From: CALINF01 sp039990395
Lineage (GTDB): Bacteria; Pseudomonadota; Gammaproteobacteria; Pseudomonadales; Halieaceae
Assembly: GCA_039990395.1 (NCBI GenBank)
Contig: JBDXFZ010000146.1
Location: forward strand, 806,001-870,000
Reading direction: 5' to 3'
DNA length: 64,000 bases
Shown: one piece after another, positions 16,265-23,540 of the stretch
How the letters are laid out: every line of letters begins with the position of its first letter
Numbering within the stretch: the first letter of the stretch is position 1
Translations under genes and position numbers: made by a program
Notes under the pieces: generated by a model
The model's database searches: none
What the model saw: the letters and a program-made list of their open reading frames with translations, nothing else
What the model was told of the DNA's origin: nothing

Positions 16265-16621
16265 CTAGTTTGCTACGCTGACCGTGACCGCCCCAAGTTC
16301 GTCGACTTCGATTTGAATCACCCGTCCATATTCTGGCGAGCCGCTATACGGCAGTGCACCGGTTTGGGGTATGCCGTTGACTCGCATCGAATATTTCAGT
16401 TGCCCGCTCTGCTTCTGAGGAGAGTAGTAAATCGTTGACTTTTCTCCAGGCTTAACGGGATCAAAGGACAGTTGGCTGCCCGGTAGATAAACGATCACCT
16501 CATGAACCGGAACGCTCGATCGATTTTCAATGACCACTTTGGGCGATGTGCAGTAGTAGGCAGCGATGCCTATTAGAATAAGTGCTGTGATGGATAAAAC
16601 GGCGACGGCAAGTTTTTTCAA
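16265..16621 (-). CDS. hypothetical protein with N-terminal membrane anchor
   Basis: A 118-residue protein. The N-terminus KKLAVAVLSITALILIGIAAYY is an uncleaved anchor or a signal sequence, and the rest looks like a small beta-sandwich domain: KVVIENRSSVPVHEVIVYLP, LSFDPVKPGEKSTIYYSP, RVIQIEVDELGAVTV. The predicted start is TTG 16621 without a good ribosome site, which lowers confidence. The gene is antiparallel to both neighbours. Not recognised. Confidence 0.55.
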   Translation of the reverse strand: MKKLAVAVLSITALILIGIAAYYCTSPKVVIENRSSVPVHEVIVYLPGSQLSFDPVKPGEKSTIYYSPQKQSGQLKYSMRVNGIPQTGALPYSGSPEYGRVIQIEVDELGAVTVSVAN

Positions 16622-16781
16622 GATTTTAGGCGCTTCATGGTTGTCATCAGGGTAAAGAGTATCGCACAGAGCGGCTATCGGTAACTGATAACGTGCGGCT
16701 CTGGTCCGGAGTCAAACGTGGGCTGGGTTGGCTATGTGAGCGCCGGGGCGATGACACTTTCCCACACAATGCTCTGGGCTT

Positions 16782-17537
16782 ATGAATGCCGACGCGTATA
16801 ATTCAGCAATGACTGCATCCCAGACCCTGCCGTGGAAACGCCTGCTTGCCGAGGCCGTAGCGATTGTGCTGAGTATTCTGCTGGCTTTTGCAATTGATGC
16901 ATGGTGGGACAATCGTAGTGACAGTCATGCCGAGCAACTTCTCCTCCAGCGCCTACAGGCCGATTTTACCGACATTCAGTCTGCGGTCCTGATGGTCGAA
17001 GCCGAGCATCGTGAAACAAGCGCTGCGTGCCGCGCCCTCATGAGCATTCCGGAAGGCTCACAGGTTCCGCCCACTCCTGAATACGATCGCATGGTCGCTT
17101 TGGTATTTCTGACCTCCCGCACATTCAATCCCGGGATGGGTGCAGCCGCTGCCTTTTTGAGCAGCGACGGTTCTAATCTGGCGGATAATGAAGCGCTGGC
17201 CGATCTACTTCTCTCCTGGTCCGGCCTGGTTGAGGAGCTTCAGGAAGAAGATGTATTCCTGCAAGAAGGCCTATCGCTCCGCTGGATACCCTTCCTGAAG
17301 TCTAGGGTAAATATTGGACCGTATCTCGCCGTTTACCCAGAGACTAACGCGGGTTTACCGGCGCACATAGCACAACCTCAACCTAGAGCGCCGTTGATAG
17401 TTGACGATGAGCTAGTTAACAACGTGCTTGATCGCTACAAACTGCAACAGATCGCCCTGCGGGATATTGGTTCGGTCATTAATGCAGTAGACGAAATTCT
17501 GAGACTGCTTGAAGGCGCTATCGACGCACGCCTTTAG
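16782..17537 (+). CDS. small single-anchor membrane protein (paralog family 2)
   Basis: A 251-residue protein. Its anchor LLAEAVAIVLSILLAFAIDA is followed by WWDNRSDSHAEQLLLQRLQA, the same order (membrane helix, then Trp, then a charged helix) as in the protein at 15566-16141. A long helical domain follows. It contains FNPGMGAAAAFLSSDGSN and, near the C-terminus, LQQIALRDIGSVINAVDEIL. ATG 16782 or in-frame ATG 16809 may be the start; neither has a ribosome site. No enzyme motif is visible. It is probably related to the DUF6090-like group. Confidence 0.7.
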   Translation: MNADAYNSAMTASQTLPWKRLLAEAVAIVLSILLAFAIDAWWDNRSDSHAEQLLLQRLQADFTDIQSAVLMVEAEHRETSAACRALMSIPEGSQVPPTPEYDRMVALVFLTSRTFNPGMGAAAAFLSSDGSNLADNEALADLLLSWSGLVEELQEEDVFLQEGLSLRWIPFLKSRVNIGPYLAVYPETNAGLPAHIAQPQPRAPLIVDDELVNNVLDRYKLQQIALRDIGSVINAVDEILRLLEGAIDARL

Positions 17538-17660
17538 GATATTTCCGCGATCGAAAAGTAGGTAGCCTCGCCCGAGCTCTTGTCCTACTTTGATAGCTAT
17601 CACTTTGCATTGTAGCTTCGAAAAATTTCCAAAGTCCGAGATCTGCTTGCTACCCGGCTA

Positions 17661-18149
17661 TCAGTAGTCGTCTGTCGCGCCTATCAGGATTCCTAGGAGT
17701 GCCATGACGCCACCATATCGATAGGCGCCGCTGAGCACCGAGCCGCCAATGTCGGCTGATCTCCACAACTCGAAGAAGTTTTCGGCGATACCAATGAACC
17801 CGGCGAACAACATGATCACCGCTATGCCACATCCGGCCAGACCAATTTGACGTGCTTCAACAAAAGTATCTCTGTCTGCAGCACGGGCCTTCCACATACG
17901 CCAGGTCCCTATGCTGCACATGGTCGCTGCGGCGATCTTTCCTCCGAAGATGAACAAGAGCCCGGCCCAGATGATGATAGGGCTGGAGGTCGCCTGCCAG
18001 CTATCAGCACCATCCTCGAATAAGGACATGGATGTGACCGCCTCGACGAAGCTCAGGGATTCCGACCAATTAGTCACGTTATATAGACCGGAGCTGACGG
18101 CCCACCAAGCAGCGGTAGCCATCAGGCCTACTTTTACATGTCTATACAT
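17661..18149 (-). CDS. DUF2165-type small integral membrane protein
   Basis: A 162-residue protein with four membrane helices: VGLMATAAWWAVSSGLYNV, SPIIIWAGLLFIFGGKIAAA, IGLAGCGIAVIMLFAGFIGI and YRYGGVMALLGILIG. The loop ENFFELWRSADIGGSVLSGA matches the ENFF-x-x-W-x-S pattern of DUF2165 proteins, as I recall that family. A strong ribosome site (GGAGGTGA) lies 5 bases before the ATG. The role is unknown. It stands alone; the neighbouring genes converge with or diverge from it. Confidence 0.75.
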   Translation of the reverse strand: MYRHVKVGLMATAAWWAVSSGLYNVTNWSESLSFVEAVTSMSLFEDGADSWQATSSPIIIWAGLLFIFGGKIAAATMCSIGTWRMWKARAADRDTFVEARQIGLAGCGIAVIMLFAGFIGIAENFFELWRSADIGGSVLSGAYRYGGVMALLGILIGATDDY

Positions 18150-18514
18150 ATTTTCACCTCCAGTTGTTCACCTGCAAAGGTAAGCACCTTTTGAGTAACC
18201 ACTCACGGCGGCGAGGATCCTGAGGCGAGCTGTTTCTGAACGTTCCCCTACGGTAAAGAATAAGTCTCGATACTCCTATTCGGTCCTCACCAACTCCTTG
18301 TTGCCTGAATCTGTTTAAAGATAGACCAATTAGTCGAAAGTGGACCTTTCAAACCCAAATATGGCACTGGAGGTTGGGATATCTACAATCACCTCCAAAT
18401 CGCCATTTTTTGGATGAGTTACGACAAGTCGTGCCTAGGTCGAAATATTCGGAATCAGGTATGCTCCTAGGATGAACAATCCTAATTGTATTCAAACATC
18501 AGATCAGACATTGA
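18150..18514. other. gene-free stretch with a worn repeat copy
   Basis: This 365-bp gap separates the DUF2165-type gene from the VOC gene at 18515. The only structure I see is a worn copy of the palindromic element arm at 18323-18346 (AGACCAATTAGTCGAAAGTGGACC, compared with GTCCGCTATTAGGCGAAAGCGGAC). No ORF, terminator or convincing promoter was found. Confidence 0.4.
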
Positions 18515-19015
18515 ATGGGCTTTCAAATGACAATACCTAACCTAAGTTGGGGGCATATCAACATAAATGTAAGCGATCTTGACACTTCTATCGCTTTCTA
18601 TGAAAAACTTGGATTCACCCTGCTGATCCCTGGGATTCCTTATCTGGGTATTGAGAAAGACGCTAATTTGGAGATCCCTGCCCAGCAGGCGGCGGCATTG
18701 GATATAGCAACGGGCACCTCTGCTCGCGCCTGCATAATGCAACTTGATGATGGCTTTCCCAAAATAGACTTAACCGAGTTTTCAAAGGGTGCTCCACAAG
18801 GTGCGGGTGTCAACGATGATCTGGGAATAGTTCGCTTTTGCCTCGCTACACAAAATCTTGTAGAAGACCACGCATCGCTAACAGAGGCCGGGGTGGAGTT
18901 CCTGTCGGAGCCGACTAAAGGCGTTGGGGGCTTGGCGGACGTTGCCATCTGCCGTGACCCCGATGGCACCTTGATTGAACTAGTCGAAGTACACCTTGAA
19001 AAGTGGGGCGTTTGA
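18515..19015 (+). CDS. VOC-family (glyoxalase-like) protein
   Basis: A 166-residue two-motif VOC protein. The first unit is LSWGHININVSDLDTSIAFYEKLGF, with His as a likely metal ligand. The second half contains FCLATQNLVEDHASLTEAGV and ends in ICRDPDGTLIELVEVH, where Glu is the usual metal ligand. The two possible starts are ATG 18515 and ATG 18527, 12 bases apart. It may be a dioxygenase, lyase or resistance-type binding protein; the substrate is unknown. Palindromic repeat copy F begins 15 bp after its stop. Confidence 0.85.
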   Translation: MGFQMTIPNLSWGHININVSDLDTSIAFYEKLGFTLLIPGIPYLGIEKDANLEIPAQQAAALDIATGTSARACIMQLDDGFPKIDLTEFSKGAPQGAGVNDDLGIVRFCLATQNLVEDHASLTEAGVEFLSEPTKGVGGLADVAICRDPDGTLIELVEVHLEKWGV

Positions 19016-19029
19016 TTTAGCAGACTCAT

Positions 19030-19076
19030 GTACGCTATTGGGCGAAAGCGGACATCAAAAGCCCAGAACCAGGCTG
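19030..19076. repeat. dispersed palindromic element, copy F (partial)
   Basis: GTACGCTATTGGGCGAAAGCGGACATC is followed by AAAAGCCCAGAACCAGGCTGG. The first part matches the arm hairpin of copies A and E; the second keeps the spacing of the centre with a different sequence. The second arm is not recognisable. Confidence 0.65.
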
Positions 19077-19185
19077 GATAGGAGAGATTTCTACGTTCAC
19101 CTCACAGGCCGCTTGAAATTTGCTAAATAATCCAGATGCTTCAAGACGTCGTACACACTCTAAACTCCCATTCGAGAGAGATGAT

Positions 19186-19479
19186 ATGAAGAAATTAGGG
19201 CTTAGGGTTTACGATGCGTACCAGTATATATTTGACTCCTCAAAAAACCCCTTGAGGCACATCCCCGACCCGGTGAGCAGAATGTTCATCATGAATATTC
19301 TCGCTCTAATGTGGAGTGGTGCCTTCGCACTATATATCGGCAGCATTGTCTATTTCGGGATAAGCTTAGCAGCGCACGTGGTACTCATTGCGATGTTCTT
19401 CTTTACGATCGCGATTTTCTACGACGCCGAAAAAAGCCAGAGTTCTTGGTTATTGAAATTGCGCGGTCAACACAGATAG
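19186..19479 (+). CDS. small integral membrane protein of unknown function
   Basis: A 97-residue protein starting MKKLGLRVYDAYQYIFDSSK, with two adjacent membrane helices (MFIMNILALMWSGAFALYIGSI and AAHVVLIAMFFFTIAIFYDA) and a short basic tail. GAGAGAG lies about 5 bases before ATG 19186; an upstream in-frame ATG at 19120 would add 22 basic residues. Not recognised. The 251 bp after it contain an imperfect GGGGTGA/TCACACCCC hairpin (about 19493-19520) without a T-run. Confidence 0.55.
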   Translation: MKKLGLRVYDAYQYIFDSSKNPLRHIPDPVSRMFIMNILALMWSGAFALYIGSIVYFGISLAAHVVLIAMFFFTIAIFYDAEKSQSSWLLKLRGQHR

Positions 19480-19730
19480 TGCGCCGACGGGGGTGAATGA
19501 TGTTCAATCACACCCCTCGCGTCTAGAACAAGGCGGTTATGGCCTGTTACGGCCCTGCAACAGCAACGTGCGCTTTAATTTCTAGGCACTGATACCGCCG
19601 TGCAATTTAGGTTGCTCCAACCCCTGAAAAGTCGGGTCGATCAGCCCTTGAGAGTGGTGGGTCACCGTGATTAGGAATGTTCGTAGCTTTTCGTGAGTTG
19701 ATAGGGGTTCCGTTCGATCGATCCTTTGGT

Positions 19731-20633
19731 CTAGGACCTTGCAATCACGAAATGTTCGAGCTTAAAAATTTGATCCGCTGAAAGGGCTCTACCAACAGGT
19801 GCAAAGTACACCGAGTTAAGATCCGCTAAAGTCACATTTTCTTCCAATGAAAAACCATTTTGTGAAAGCAGGTCTTGTATTTCTTCAGCAGTGTAGAATG
19901 ATATCCAAGGTTCACCCACTTTAGCGGATAAGCGCATTATCGTTTCTGCTCGTGTTGCGGCCTTTGGGTAGCCCTTGCCGAAACAGGCCTCTGGATCTGT
20001 CTTTAGAAGTTGATCGACGTAAGATATGAAAAAAGTTGAACTCGCCTTTTGAGTGATTGCAGCCAACTCTTTCAACGTTGAAGCGGTAGCCTCCTTGGTA
20101 ATGTACTGCGAAATGCCTTCAAGGGTGAAAACAGTGGACTTTGTTTGATCAAAACCCGCAGCCAAAAGTTGCTCGGTTAGCGACTGCTGATTGAAATCAA
20201 TGCTCAGATAAGTGACATTTTCAGCATTAGATATACCTTTGGGAAGTTTAGAGCGTTTTCTAGCCTGTACTTCAGGTTGATCAATTTCAAAGATTTTTAG
20301 TGAAGACGGAAGTGCAAGCCTATGAGCCCGCAGGTCATATCCTGCACCCAGAATGACGTATTGCTCTACGCCGCTAGCAGCACTCTCTTCAATTAGGTCA
20401 TCAATGAAGCGCGTGCGGGATATTAGGTGTTCATGAAACCCAGGTGCCAACTTTTCAGATAGCGAGACGCATAGCTTATGTCCCATTAGCTTGACCAGGC
20501 TAGCACCGATTACAAACTTACCTGCATAAGGATCATCTACGATACGCTGATTAGGTTTAGCGAGTGATTCAATCATTCGCTGTTTGGCTACACCCTGGGC
20601 TGTCCCGTCTTTCCTAAAAATTGAATTACTCAT
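19731..20633 (-). CDS. class I SAM-dependent methyltransferase, leucine carboxyl methyltransferase-like (TIGR00027 type)
   Basis: A 300-residue protein with the hallmarks of the LCM/TIGR00027 family. It has RTRFIDDLIEES followed by QYVILGAGYDLRAHRL (SAM-binding motif I), IFEIDQPEVQARKR (acidic residue of motif II) and TVFTLEGISQYI (post-I/Glu motif). GEPWISFYTAEEIQDLLSQN is typical of the C-terminal half. AAGGA lies 5 bases before the ATG. Members methylate carboxyl or hydroxyl groups of metabolites or polyketide-type products; the substrate is unknown here. The gene is divergent from the phosphatase-like gene. Confidence 0.88.
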   Translation of the reverse strand: MSNSIFRKDGTAQGVAKQRMIESLAKPNQRIVDDPYAGKFVIGASLVKLMGHKLCVSLSEKLAPGFHEHLISRTRFIDDLIEESAASGVEQYVILGAGYDLRAHRLALPSSLKIFEIDQPEVQARKRSKLPKGISNAENVTYLSIDFNQQSLTEQLLAAGFDQTKSTVFTLEGISQYITKEATASTLKELAAITQKASSTFFISYVDQLLKTDPEACFGKGYPKAATRAETIMRLSAKVGEPWISFYTAEEIQDLLSQNGFSLEENVTLADLNSVYFAPVGRALSADQIFKLEHFVIARS

Positions 20634-20819
20634 AAGAATCCTTCTACTAAATCAACGCCAATGCAGGTGCGATACATAAGGACGATCTATATATTTCTCT
20701 TACTATGTATGGGGCTGGTGTTCTTTGGAAAAGTGTCTTCAAGTCAACCTTCTGTAAAAACTGTACAGTGCATACTACAGCATGCCTAGCTGTATACATT
20801 TCTCTGGAGAATGGCCGGT

Positions 20820-21275
20820 ATGACCATACTAAATTATTTCCAAGCCACAGATCATATTGCATCTTCTGGGCAGCCAACGAAGGAGCAGTTCAATGACATC
20901 GCTTCTGAAGCCTACGACGTAGTAATTAATCTGGCGATGCCCGACCACAAGAACTCTATCGACAACGAGGGAAGCTTAGTCACTGCACTAGGCATGACGT
21001 ATATACATATACCAGTGCCATTCGACGCACCCAGTGAAGCAGACTTTGCGACTTTTTCAGGGTACATGGATGCATTAGAAAGCAAGAAGGTTTGGGTCCA
21101 CTGCATCGTTAACGCGCGCGTCTCAGCGTTTCTATTTCGCTATTTACAAGCCAGCCGACGCTTTTCGGCTACCGAAGCTAAAACACCAGTTCTGGAGCAG
21201 TGGTTACCTCACATGGACAATGTATGGAAGGAGTTCATTAGCCGCGCTCCAGAACAGTTACAAAAAACCACTTGA
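20820..21275 (+). CDS. protein tyrosine phosphatase-family-like protein
   Basis: A 151-residue protein with the fold signature of small dual-specificity-like phosphatases. The N-terminal YFQATDHIASSGQPTKEQF is followed by YDVVINLAMP and TYIHIPVPFDAPSEADF, then the active-site strand KVWVHCIVNARVSAFLFRY. The Cys and Arg are separated by four residues (C-x4-R) rather than the canonical five, as I recall for one bacterial subgroup. ATG 20820 is chosen because GGAGA sits 9 bases upstream; ATG 20811 would abut it. Whether it hydrolyses phosphate or only binds is unknown. Confidence 0.8.
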   Translation: MTILNYFQATDHIASSGQPTKEQFNDIASEAYDVVINLAMPDHKNSIDNEGSLVTALGMTYIHIPVPFDAPSEADFATFSGYMDALESKKVWVHCIVNARVSAFLFRYLQASRRFSATEAKTPVLEQWLPHMDNVWKEFISRAPEQLQKTT

Positions 21276-21298
21276 ATAGTAAGCCTGTGGTAACGCCA

Positions 21299-21676
21299 TT
21301 AGGGCGTTAGCGCGACGCCGAGATAACCGCATAGCGCGGTAGCACCCATCAAATAAGCACCTGGCATCTTTTTAAGGTGTTTGTGACTACCAAAAGCCAG
21401 CAACAGGAACATCAAGGCCCCCATAGCATTTATTATAATCAGTGGATAACTGACTATCTCTGATACTTGGTTGAAAGCAACCAACGTGAAGGCAGCTGCC
21501 CCGATAAACAGAAAAATGGTGAACATATGCCAACTCACCAAGCTCAGTGACTTGCCTAGCGTATCCAAGTTGGAGTTATTGATGTTACTGATATAAATTT
21601 TTCCACCAATTACCCCATGGAAGAACGTCCCGAATAAAGACAGGAGTGCCGCCACTATCAATAACCAAAACTCCAC
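21299..21676 (-). CDS. small integral membrane protein of unknown function
   Basis: A 125-residue protein with four membrane helices: FWLLIVAALLSLFGTFFHGV, MFTIFLFIGAAAFTLVAF, YPLIIINAMGALMFLLLAF and AYLMGATALCGYLGVAL. It carries a KHLKKMP basic loop. The start is GTG 21676, with a strong GGAGGAGG 8 bases upstream. It converges with the phosphatase-like gene, 23 bp apart. The family is not recognised with certainty. Confidence 0.7.
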   Translation of the reverse strand: MEFWLLIVAALLSLFGTFFHGVIGGKIYISNINNSNLDTLGKSLSLVSWHMFTIFLFIGAAAFTLVAFNQVSEIVSYPLIIINAMGALMFLLLAFGSHKHLKKMPGAYLMGATALCGYLGVALTP

Positions 21677-22013
21677 CAGAAATACCTCCTCCCAAACTCA
21701 AGTCTCAAAATAAACTGCTGCCTGCAATAGTTCAAGCCATCTGCTATGCAATAGGTGGAGGCGGGGATCCAACTCGGTGTCTTACCCGCAGCGGGCGATG
21801 AAAATTTAACCAAGGATTTAGACACTGTAGCTGGGGTCGAACTTCGCAACATGCATGTCGTCATCCTTACTGGCAATGCTTTGGCAAATGGGTAGATCGA
21901 AGAACAAATATGGCCGTGTTAGTCAGATTGGTCGAAAGGGGGGTGGCGTAGGCCATTTGGAATCTTCACGCCCCCGTAGAAACCCGAGAGTCTTTTAGTT
22001 AAGATGCGGCGAC
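21677..22013. other. gene-poor stretch before tRNA-Arg with a possible gene remnant
   Basis: No clear gene in 337 bp. A 46-codon open frame from GTG 21755 to TAG 21895 reads PAAGDENLTKDLDTVAG and RNMHVVILTGNALANG, protein-like in composition but without a ribosome site, so possibly the tail of a lost gene. A very worn arm of the dispersed repeat (GTCAGATTGGTCGAAAGGGG, 21922-21942) may be present. A possible -10 (TAAGAT) lies just before the tRNA. Confidence 0.3.
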
Positions 22014-22090
22014 GCGCCAGTAGCTCAGCTGGATAGAGCACGGCCCTTCTAAGGCTGCGGTCGAGGGTTCGAATCCTTCCTGGCGCGCCA
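22014..22090 (+). tRNA. tRNA-Arg(TCT)
   Basis: A complete 77-nt cloverleaf. The acceptor GCGCCAG pairs with CTGGCGC, and the D-arm is GCTCAGCTGGATAGAGC. The anticodon arm CGGCC-CTTCTAA-GGCTG has anticodon TCT. The T-arm is GAGGGTTCGAATCCTTC, with encoded GCCA. It forms the right border of the accessory block. A worn second copy follows at 22124-22195. Confidence 0.97.
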
Positions 22091-22123
22091 AATACCCACT
22101 AAAATGGCCACGAATATTGAAAG

Positions 22124-22195
22124 AAGGCGGTAAGTGGTGTGGAAATTGCCTTCTAAGCCGTGGGTCGTGGGTTAGAAGTATTCCTCCGCCTCTAG
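22124..22195 (+). pseudogene. decayed tRNA-Arg(TCT)-like copy
   Basis: Starting 33 bp after the intact tRNA-Arg, this stretch keeps the anticodon loop CTTCTAA exactly. It keeps a mismatched anticodon stem, a GGTCGTGGGTTAGAAGTATTC echo of the variable loop and T-arm, and an acceptor pair AGGCGG/CCGCCT with compensating bases, ending TCTA instead of CCA. The D-arm and T-arm no longer fold. It looks like a duplicated tRNA gene or the tRNA end of an old attachment site that has decayed. Confidence 0.6.
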
Positions 22196-22232
22196 AAAAA
22201 TTCACAGTAGTGCAGCGTAAACGGAGTGAAAG

Positions 22233-23540
22233 GTGCAGTTGCTAACCGCTCGAACTCGAATTTTGCTGATGGCGTTCGTCTGGTTGATCGCCGTGGGAGC
22301 GCTAGCCCTGTATCTGGGTTCCAGTCGCGCCGAGAGGCTCACTATCGCTGGCGGGCCTGCCGGCAGCGAGTCGTTGGCACTAACCTCCGCTATCGCGCAA
22401 GTTATCAATGAGGCTGATATAGGCCTGCGGATTTCCGTATTTGAAACCGGTGGCAGCTATGAGAATCTTCGCTTACTAGAAAATAGTCGCGTTGATCTGG
22501 CTGAGATTCAAGCTGACACGAATACGTCCGACAACGTTCTGGGGCTTATGACGCTCTACAGTGATGCATATCACCTGATTGCTAGAGATGACGCGGCAAT
22601 TCGCAGTTTTCCACAGCTTCGCGGTCGACGGATAGCTATCCCGCCAGGTACCAGTGGACAATTCAAGTCGTTTTGGTTTCTGGCATTCCATTACGGCATT
22701 AGCCCTGCCGATTTTACCGCTTTGCCAATGGCAGGAGAGGCGGCTAATTTTGCCATGGAAGAAGGGCAGGTTGATGCTGTTTTTAGGGTAAGAGCGCCCG
22801 GCAACAGGACGATTCGAGATTTAATTGGCGACAAGGAATTGGTGCTGGTACCGATAGCGCAATCTGAGGCGCTTTCGCTCAAACAGCCGGCCATCCAGCC
22901 CGGGGTGATACCGCTAGGCTCATATCGTGGTTCCCCGGCGCTACCTGAAACCGACCTCCCAACGGCTGTTCTCGATAGACTATTGGTAGGCAGGGCCGAT
23001 CTCGACGAAAATCTGGTCTACAAATTCACTCGGGCGGTGTATGAGCGCCGCTCTGATATTTCAGAAATAACCCGATTGGCTGGTTTCATTGGCCCTTTAC
23101 CCGAAGACTCCCTGAGCGTGATTCCAGCTCATCCTGGCTCTAGAAGTTACTACGACAGAGAGAAGCCTAGCTTTATGCAGCAAAATGCACGATTGGTGTC
23201 GGCATTACTGTATGTTGTTGCCATCGTGATATCGGCTCTACTCGCGCTGCGCGCCCAGTGGGTACGGTCGCGTAGGTTGCGAATGAGCGGGTTCAATCAG
23301 CGATTGATGACAATAGCCGGTCAGGCTCGGCTCGAAGAGAACCCTGATGCGTTAATGGAGAACAAGCACCAGCTTGTGGATATCCTGACCGAAGTGGTGA
23401 ATGACCTGGAGCGTGAGCGTGTGAGTCAGGAAGAGTTCGAGCACTTTTCTTTCACCTGGCAGGCTGTGGATGCTTTATTGCGCGACCGGTTAGCTCTGTC
23501 GCAAGGCTATGTAGGCCGATCAGGGGAGGTGGCTTCATGA
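22233..23540 (+). CDS. TAXI-type (TRAP-associated) solute-binding protein with membrane anchors
   Basis: A 435-residue protein. Residues about 10-30 form an N-terminal membrane helix. Residues about 35-310 are a periplasmic binding domain of the TAXI family: LTIAGGPAGSESLALTSAIA, FETGGSYENLRLLENSRVDL, LRGRRIAIPPGTSGQF, and EAANFAMEEGQVDAVFRV. A second helix follows (LVSALLYVVAIVISALLAL, about 325-345), then a roughly 90-residue charged helical tail rich in Glu and Arg that should be cytoplasmic. No TRAP permease gene is nearby. The start is GTG 22233 with AAAGG/GGAG purines upstream. The next gene overlaps it by 4 bp, suggesting the two act together, perhaps in ligand sensing rather than transport. 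Confidence 0.82.
   Translation: MQLLTARTRILLMAFVWLIAVGALALYLGSSRAERLTIAGGPAGSESLALTSAIAQVINEADIGLRISVFETGGSYENLRLLENSRVDLAEIQADTNTSDNVLGLMTLYSDAYHLIARDDAAIRSFPQLRGRRIAIPPGTSGQFKSFWFLAFHYGISPADFTALPMAGEAANFAMEEGQVDAVFRVRAPGNRTIRDLIGDKELVLVPIAQSEALSLKQPAIQPGVIPLGSYRGSPALPETDLPTAVLDRLLVGRADLDENLVYKFTRAVYERRSDISEITRLAGFIGPLPEDSLSVIPAHPGSRSYYDREKPSFMQQNARLVSALLYVVAIVISALLALRAQWVRSRRLRMSGFNQRLMTIAGQARLEENPDALMENKHQLVDILTEVVNDLERERVSQEEFEHFSFTWQAVDALLRDRLALSQGYVGRSGEVAS

Noticed and set aside
21999..22205. Minus-strand open frame over tRNA-Arg
   Set aside because: It is the typical spurious translation of a tRNA gene and has no ribosome site.
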